This document shows, piece by piece, positions 47,901 through 56,900 of a DNA stretch of 64,000 bases (position 1 is its first letter; each line of letters starts with the position of its first letter). Both the position numbers and the translations under genes were made by a program. The stretch is taken from assembly GCF_050947875.1 (NCBI RefSeq), contig NC_134569.1, forward strand, positions 186,860,067 through 186,924,066. Direction: 5' to 3'. The DNA comes from Dermacentor variabilis (lineage: Eukaryota; Arthropoda; Arachnida; Ixodida; Ixodidae). A model generated the notes under the pieces. The model was not told the DNA's origin. It worked only from the letters and a program-made list of their open reading frames with translations, and searched no databases.

Positions 47901-50900
47901 TGGCCGTCAAAGTATTCAGGATTTCACTGAGCATTTACTTCGTTTGTTAAGACATTTTCTTGGCCCCAGTTGGTGAACTTTCTGTGTTTGGTGTTTACTG
48001 AAGGATATGCTTACCGCTATAAAGACGCAACACGGTAACAAAAAGTGTGTTTCGCAAGCAGTGGAAGGTCTATCAGCATTTACAGTACAAGGCAAAATTA
48101 CCCAACATGGCACGATAGCAAAGTTTAACGTTGCGCAGAAGCCGTTGCAGCACGCTCACGAGATGAGAAGGAAGGAAAACGTTCGGCGTTGTTCAGCACC
48201 CAGAGAAAGAATTACGCACATTTACCTTAAAGGGATACTGAACAAAAATATGAAAAAATTGGCGGTGCATCGAAATCCGACTCGGTGGCGCGCGTGGTGG
48301 CGGCTGCGGCGGCGACAGCAGCAGCAGCAGCTGCTGCTGCTTCCTTTGGTGTTGCAATCTTTCATCCACTATGGGCATGATGAGAACAATATTGATTTAT
48401 CTGATCTTCCCGCTTGTGGTTTCAGATGCTCTATGGCTTTGTTTATAAGGCTTTTTATGCCTTCATTGCCGTACTCTTCAAAGCGATCTATACTTTTCGA
48501 AGGGCAGAAGACGTTGCGAACACGCACAAACGCTACTATTTGCGATGGTTTCGCTTGTCGAGGTGGCCAAATCGAAATGCGCGAAGTGTCTCAAGGCACT
48601 GGCTTGGGCGTTGTAAATTCATGAGGGCGTTTTATATCGACACTCCATGCATGCGTCCGTGGCGTAATTAGGTAAGCATCAGTAAATGATAGCTGCGTAC
48701 CAGTTTCCAACCCCAGAGACTGAACGGCGCCCTAGGGTAGAAGCATTGTTAAACATGCGCGAATATTAATGGGTTCGCGCAATAAGCCCTGTTCTTAGAG
48801 GCTGGTACCCCGAATGTTTGTTACTCTGTTTTTGTGCTGTTTAAAGTGGCAATAAAGAAAAAGGAAGCGTCCGTGGCCCAATGGTTTCTATATCGGGCTT
48901 GCGTGCAAGAAGCCCTATGTTCGAACCCTGCCATTGGACAATTTAGATAACGCTAATTTAAATATTTATTACGCAGTACTTTGTTGAAAACGTAGAAGTT
49001 AACCGCGCTTATAGGAGGGATTGCTGAGGTGTTCATTGTCCTCCAGTCGATGCAACAAAGAAAATGAGAGCTCTGAGATGCCATTAAGTATCAGCAATAA
49101 CGACTCGTTTGTATTCCTAGTCACCAAGACAATGTGTGAACGGCCTTAAGGATGCTCTTGTTATTCTTTTTCTTTTTTTTCAGTCCAATGCCACTGAAGC
49201 CATTAGTGCATCACACCCATTTATTTTCATTGCGACGGCTCTTCGGGTAAGTACGTTGGTCACTTTAGTTCACACGTAAGGGTTCATTGGTACAAAAATT
49301 TATTTATTTACTATTCCTACTTTTAAATGCTGTAGCCACAACAGAAAGGAGTGGTAACGAATAGAAACAAGTGGAGACAAATGATTTTTTAGAAATGCTA
49401 AATTATAGCGTGGTAGATTGCGGTGTTCATTGAAGATGCGTCCGGAATGTCAACAATGGAAACGGTAAGCACGAATGATGGGTGGTAAAAAAGAGTGATG
49501 GTTCCTGTTAGGCAGGCTTGCACGCCGTGTGTGGTCAGATTGGAATGAACCGTAGAATTGTGGTGTAATTAGTTCTACCTTCAAGACGTGACTTTAGCGA
49601 TTAACCTTGTAGACTAGGCACAGGTGGCCACATTTGCCACATAATAAAATATTAGGGAACGTTAGTGCTTTTTAGAGCGCCACTCTTAGGAGCCCCTTGC
49701 TGCGCTGCGTGTCGGCATCCCTCGGCATAACCAAGCGAACCTGCACAACGAAAAATGAACGAGTGAACGCGGAGCGCAGCGGGCGATGAGGGACGATGAT
49801 AGCGAAGAGAGCGCGAGGCGGAAAGCGGAGGAGGATAGTGCAACGAAACCAGGAGGCGGAAAGCGGAGGAAGAGGCTATGGCGAAAGCGTGAGAATAAAA
49901 GCGCAGTTCCGCGCAAAACGGGCTCTGCAGCAACGACCTCTACGATACGGCACCAGAGTAGCCTGCCATCGTGTGTTCCCCGATGACGCAATCGATAAAG
50001 TATGCGGCGAGCGCGTCTACCGATACCATACCTGGAAACAAAGCGCTGCATGAACGGAAGTCTGTCTGTGGCGGCTGCTGCAGATTGCGCCACACGTGTC
50101 ACCCACGCGCTGCATCTTGTGATCTCTCTATTAGCGAGCCAGTCGCGCCACACTTCGCTCCTTTTCTAGTGTGCCCCGTGAGACGACGTTAGCGCCAGCC
50201 AAGCTACTGTCAGCGTTCTCTTCCTAATATAAACCGCGTATTTATATAATCATACAAAATATTGACACGTGAAATGAAAACACGTATAGAGCCACGCTCA
50301 AATTTCGCATTCAATAGTATCGTAATATTCAGTGAACTTTTCCCTGCCTGTTACACAGGAATGACGGGGATAGTTAGAATAAAACGACCTACTCAATTTT
50401 CGAATTGCCTCAAAGATGAAGGCTAAAGGCTCACTTACACTAGGCCGACCTAACACTGATTTCGGTCTACCGACTCTCGGCGGCCGCAGTTTTTTACCTT
50501 CGTCTCACCGCCTCTGTCACACTGTACCGACGCCGACCTCTCCACCGATTGTCGGCAGATTGTCGGCGTCGGTAAATTATCAGACACGCCGACACAAAGG
50601 GAAAAACGCTGTCGCAGACACTTGACAGACCGAAATCGGTGTCGGGTCAGCCTAATGTGAGTGAGCCTTTACTAATGCTTGACTTTTATCCCCAATGGCA
50701 GATGCCTATTCTAGTTATCAGCGAGTTTGGGTTATGGGTGTTCCAGTTTTGCTGAATTAGGCACAGTGGAAAGAATATGAAAAAGACACCCCACATGCTA
50801 TAAGCATAAGCAGTAATATAATTAGCATGCGGGCTCCATGGCAGATCATTATTAATGTGAAGACTACGGTACTTGTGAGTACTGATGAGACAAAAGTTTC

Positions 50901-53900
50901 ATTCTGTAGATATATACATTCATTGCCAGTCTTGAGCATACGTAATATGCACATCGATTTATATTTGTTCGTGTTAAGATTTACTAGTCAATTCTTACAC
51001 CAGAGTGAGATACTTTAGCGATCCCCTTGTTGTTCACGCTACGCATCAGGGTTGGTAATGTTGCGGTATATTACACAGTTATCCGCACACAGATCATTGA
51101 TGAAGTTACACAGTCAAGGAGCCATTAATGTAAATGAGGACAAACATTTTAAATTGCTAATTACGAAGCTAAGTAAAAATGAATTCCTAGAAAATTTCGT
51201 TCGGGCCACCTGCAGCAATGCAGTCACCGAATTGTCCGCGGTTCGCATGTGCCTAAGTGAGTTCATAGCCATGGTGCGAAACGTCGCCTTACGCTCGAAA
51301 ACGGAAGACGTGAACGCCTCATGCAGTAAGCATGTTTGTTGCTGTAGCAATTACGCACACACTCGAGGCATTGAGAAAGAAATTCAACAAGCGGGGACAC
51401 TCGGCGAAAACTGGCAACAGGAAACACGTCACGCCTATTGTCAACCCTATCCGTTAGTTGACACGAGCATCGCAAAAAAAGAATGTGAAATGAACCTACA
51501 GGCAACGTTTTATTTTTTCAAGGCGAAAGGCCTTTCTAAGCTCATGGTGAACTTTGTGTCAGCAGACCTGCCCGCTGAAGCGTTATCGCGCCACATGAAG
51601 ACAGATTAAATAATGAAAAATTATTGATAGTGACAGTTCGGGTGAACGATAACGTTATAATAGCGCTTGGTAGATGTTAATAATGACTAGCAATTACTAA
51701 TAATGACTAATAATGATTCGTGATCACTACTAATGACTCCAAAGTACCAATATGTCTATCTATGGCTTGTAATGAACACAATTGATTAGAAATGACTAGA
51801 AATGTCTATTAATGAGTAGTAATTACTAAAATTACTACTAATGACTTTACTAACGGCTACGAAATGACCAATGTCAAACGACAGCTTGTAATGACGAGAA
51901 CCGATGACAAATGACTAAAACTGCTTACAAGTCAGCAGTAACGACTAATAATTACTGAAATGACTTATAATGACTACTAATGAGTATGAAATGACCAATA
52001 TTTCTAACTATATCTTGTAACGACTACAATTGATTAGAAATGAGTAAAATGCTTAGTAATGACCAGTAATTACTAAAAATGACTGAAATTACTTGTAATG
52101 ACTACTAGTAACTACGAAATGGCCAATATGTCCAACGACGAATTGTAACGACTACAATTGATTACAAATGACAAAAGATGTTTGTTAATGAGCAGTAATG
52201 AGTAATAATGACTGAAATGACTTGTAATGACTACTAATGACTACGAAATGACTGACATGTCTAACGACGACTTGTAACGACTACAATTGCTTACATATGA
52301 CTAAAGATACTTAGCAATCAGTAGTAATGACTAATAATGACTAATAACATCTAATCACCCATAATGAATCGTATATGACTTGGGATTACCGTAATTACTT
52401 GAGGTGAAGAGAAGAAGGAAAGAGAAAGACAAGGAAGAGAAACAGGAAAAGAAAGAAGAGAAAAAGGCAAATGATAAGAGGAGGAAGAGTATGCTATCGC
52501 CATGCACCTATTGTGAGAGGTCTTAAGAGACCCTGTAATTCTTTATTCTTTCTCGCTAAAGCTAAAAAAAAAAAGTTTCGCGTATAAATGAACTTATACT
52601 TTGCGACTAATTTTTCTTGCGTTACCTATCAAAAAGCTAGCGGCACGTCAGACTTGCCATAAGCATGCGTCATTCACCAGACATGCCACCGAAGCGAGCG
52701 AGGCCGGCTGTGCATGTGAAGCTTGCCTGCTCGGCGATCCGTCTCTTTTGGATGTAGCGTGTTTGTTCGGCTTCCGGCGTATTCTTGCGTTTGTTCTACA
52801 CTTCGACACGGCAGCACTGCACTATTGGACTACGGCAAGGTGAGAAATTCTTTTTTTGACAGTCTGCGACGCATTTAAAGCAGTTTTGGCTTCCACGGCA
52901 CTGAACCGAGACTTGTGACGCAGTTAACGATGAACAGCTCGACCGTCCTGGCGTAGTTAATTTGAGTTAATGACCCATACTGGGAGTTGTTTCTATGAGT
53001 CTCAACATTATTATAACTTATTTTGATAGCTTTTTGGCACACTCGCCTCACCCGTTGTTGTGACGCAGTTAGGGAAAGGCAGCTCAGCTGAGCGCCGCAG
53101 TTAGTTTCGCGTGAACTGAATCTTACTGGGAAAAGTTCGTGACACATTCTCTGACCCCCCTAAATTTTTGTAATTCCTAGTTTTTTGGGATACTCTTGAG
53201 GCACACTCGCCGCGCCTGAAGTTGTGTAGCAGTTTGCAAAAAGGCAAGCCGGCAGTGGTGGCACTTTATTTGGCGTGTACTTAATCTTAGTGACACAAGT
53301 TTGCGACGTTTTCTATGACCCCACAACATACACCTTCTATCGATACTCACGCTTGTTGAAAACACGACGAGCGATTGCCAAGAGTGATAACACTGGAGTG
53401 TGTTACTTGTACCAGCAAAACGCGCAGAAGATGACGCCGAGGAGCTCAAAAACCAAGAAATCGAAAATCCCGTCTTATGAACGACTGTAAACAAGCCTTG
53501 CATTCACGCATTTCTCTTGAGTGCGAGTAGAAGGCCTTCTGCGAGCGTCTAGCATGGTCTGGCTGAGAGCGTATGTTGTGGCCACCTCAGTGTAGGTAGC
53601 GTACTAACGCGTCGGCTGGGGCCAAGTTATTTTGGAAACGCGCAGTCACGCGTGCATTTGCGCTCTTATGGTTTCAGGAAATAATTCCCGGGAATGGGGG
53701 AATGCTTGGAAGCCATATGCTTTCTTCATAATTTTAGTACGGCTTGGAATGAGTCGAGTATTTTCGACGCCATGGCTGTAAAAGCGAATTGCTTTTGTTT
53801 GTAATGTTGCCCATTCGCACGTTTCCCTCCACACGCAGCATTCCTATGAGGGCTAAATACCAAAATGACACACGCTTGTAATTTACTTTTTTGGTCGCGG

Positions 53901-56900
53901 GATCGAATCCCGGCCACGGCGGCCGCATTTCGATGGGGGCGAAATGCGAAAACACCCGTGTGCTTAGATTTAGGTGCACGTTAAAGAACCCCAGGTGGTC
54001 AAAATTTCCGGAGTCCTCCACTACGGCGTGCCTCATAATCAGAAAGTGGTTTTGGCACGTAAAACCCCAAATATTAAAAAAAAAAATTTACTTTTTTTCA
54101 GCTGATGCCGTCTGGTGGAGCTTCTTACTGGAACTACTGCTGCTTACCTGGCGCCACAACGTTGGATGAACGCACAAAAAGCCCGGAACGGGCGTTTATA
54201 TTGAGAGAAATAAACGTTCTCTCATTTGTAAGGCGTTTTGCGTCTACTTTACGATATAGCACGTGTCACAGATGCGATGGAGGCTTATAAAGATCGTTCG
54301 CAGTAATTTTAATAAGCGAAACTGCGCGCAATTGAGCAGCAGCAGAAAAAAATTACCGACGATTACGTTACTTCCTAATGCGAAATTTGAGCGCAGCAAA
54401 TAAGCTGTTTCACCTTTTCGATAGATTGAGGCAAAGAAATCGAGCAACACATGTATGCGCTATCACAGAATTTTTTTTATTTTTCACACGTATTCCTTTA
54501 ACAAAGACTCCACTAGGTAAGCTTCTGCTTCGGCGGCACGCACCTCTGGATTCTGACGGCGACGGCGCTGGGCCTCTGCTCTGGCAGCTCGTTTAGCAGC
54601 AGCAGCAGCAGCAGCAGCAGACGGAGGACTTCCATCGGTCGTCTCGCTCATGGCTCAGAAAGAACTGGCAGATAATTTCGCAGTGGCGAACGGCAGCGGC
54701 AATTTCGGCTCGGGCGGTGCACATATACAGATCCGCCGCCACCGATCTGGCTCTCTGATTGCCACCGCACAGGGCGAACGGCAGCGGCAATTTCGGCTCG
54801 GGCGGTGCACATATACAGATCCGCCGCCACCGATCTGGCTCTCTGATTGCCACCGCACAGGGGTTGCATTGGAGGAGGAGCGAAGAAAGGAATTAAGTTC
54901 GAGCCGGCGCTTTGACAACCGGAGACTCGCAGGAAGAGGGGGGAGGGGGGCGGCGTGTACACCCAGCGGCAAACGATGGGGGACAACACGATAAAGCGGA
55001 CAACACGATAAAGGGAGGAGGGAAGAGATAGCAGCGACTGACTGATGCCGCTGACGCCGATAGTGAGTCAACCCCACCTGCGGAGTTGGTTTCAGGGACA
55101 ACGCCGCCGATGCCGACACAAACAATATGATACCCTCGCTTCCGCAGCGCTAAGAACCAGGTCTAGCCGTGGGAAGGTGGTCACGTATTCGTCGACGTGC
55201 CGGGGCCTACGTGAAATAACCGGCGCGTCGGCAACTGAAGAGCACCCTATCCGCCGCACAAGAACAGGGGGGGGGGACCCTTTCCTCCTCTTTCTGCATG
55301 GCGGCGACGGTGTTCTATGCAGTCACGTTATCTTGACTCTCTAGCGGCGTCAGCGGCATCCAGCGGTATCAGTCGGTCGCTGCTAGCGCTGGGGGGATGA
55401 AAGGGGGGCGGAGCTGGTTACGAGGCCGACGACAACGCCGACGACGACGCGAAACCCAGGAACGGACGCCAAAGAGCTGCGCTCTAAAAAGAGGCACCGA
55501 GTAGCACAGCGCATGACAGCTGGCGTTTAAAACGCGCGCATAGAGGGAAATCCAACAAGAGCGGACACTCCCAGAGAGCCCAGCGGCCGGATTGACTGTA
55601 GCGCGCTAAGCGGATGGGATTAACACCTTCCTGTTTCGGTTTCGTGCGCGCTTGTTTTGAATGGCCAGCTGGTACACGCCACGCCGGCTCCTCCGATCGG
55701 CGCGGTATTTTTTTTTTCACTCCTACCGCTACACCACGCGCGGCCTTGGCGCGGAATCGTTTTATTATTGCGTAAAAATGACCGCGAACGTTCTTTACAA
55801 GCCTTCACCGAATCTTCGCCACGTGCAATTTTATAAAGTAAACGCAAGACGTCTTCTGAAATGATGAAATGTTTATATTGCTCTACATAAATGCTCGTTC
55901 CGGGATTTCTGTGCATTCATCCAAAGTTGTGACACCAGGTAAGCAGCAGTCGCTCCACCGGATGCCATCAGCTGAAAAGTAAATTACAAGCATGTATCAT
56001 TTTGGTATATTGACTTAACAGGAATATTGCGTGTAGAGGCGAAACGTGCGTAAGTGGTGAAAGGGCGGCATTACAGATAAATTCACTTCTACATACATTT
56101 CATAGCAAATAGTCTCCTCCCAAACACTGCCATTAAATATGAAAAGAAAAAAAGAACATCTGATTTGCAAGCATCCCTCCCCTCCCGGGCATTATTTCCT
56201 GCACTTTAGGAGCACAATTACACGAGTGACTGCGCGTTTCCAACATAACTTGGCCTCTGTCGACGTGATGATATGCCAGGTACACAGATGTGGCCACAGC
56301 ACAGGTTCTCAGCCAGACCATGTTACACGTTCGCGCAATGCCTTCTAGTAGCGCTCAAGACACATTCGTGGGTGCAAAGCCTGTTTTCAGTCGCTTAGGA
56401 GACAGAATTGTCAAGTTCTTGGTTTTTGAGCTTCTCGGCGTTATCGTTTACGCGTCCTGCCGGCGCAAGCAACACGCTCCCGTGCTATTACTGTTGGCAA
56501 TCGACCGTCGCGTTTTCGACAAGCGTGAGTACCGAAAAAAGGTATATCGTTGTCGTTGCAGGGCCATAAAAAGCTTCACAAACATGTCCCACTTTAATTC
56601 AGTATACGCAAAACTAACTGTAACCACGGGCGGCTTGCTTTTTTCTAAAGCTTCACAACCCCAGGCGCGGCGAGCAAGCCTCAAAAGTATCCCCAAAAGT
56701 TAAAAAAAGTTCCAATAATTTTGGAGCTCAGAGAATGCGTCACGAACTTGTCCCAGTAAGATTCAGCACACGTGAAACTGCGGTACACAGCAGAGCAGCT
56801 TTTCGTTAAAGGCGGCACAACTCCAGGTGCGACGCGCATACCTCAGAAGGATCCCAAAGGTAGCGAAATACAATAATGTTGGGGGTCAGGAAAAGCGCCA

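Larger units (their letters stand above)
54345..55497 (-). repeat. AGAGCGCAG-ended repeat family, long form
   Basis: Minus strand: begins TTTTTAGAGCGCAGCTCTTT at 55497 and ends AAATTTCGCATTAGGAAGTA and ACGTAATCGTCGGTAATTTT near 54345, so both termini match the short copies while the 1.15-kb interior differs. The interior includes an (AGC)n run and an exact 88-bp tandem duplication. It forms the centre of the foldback structure. Confidence 0.75.
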
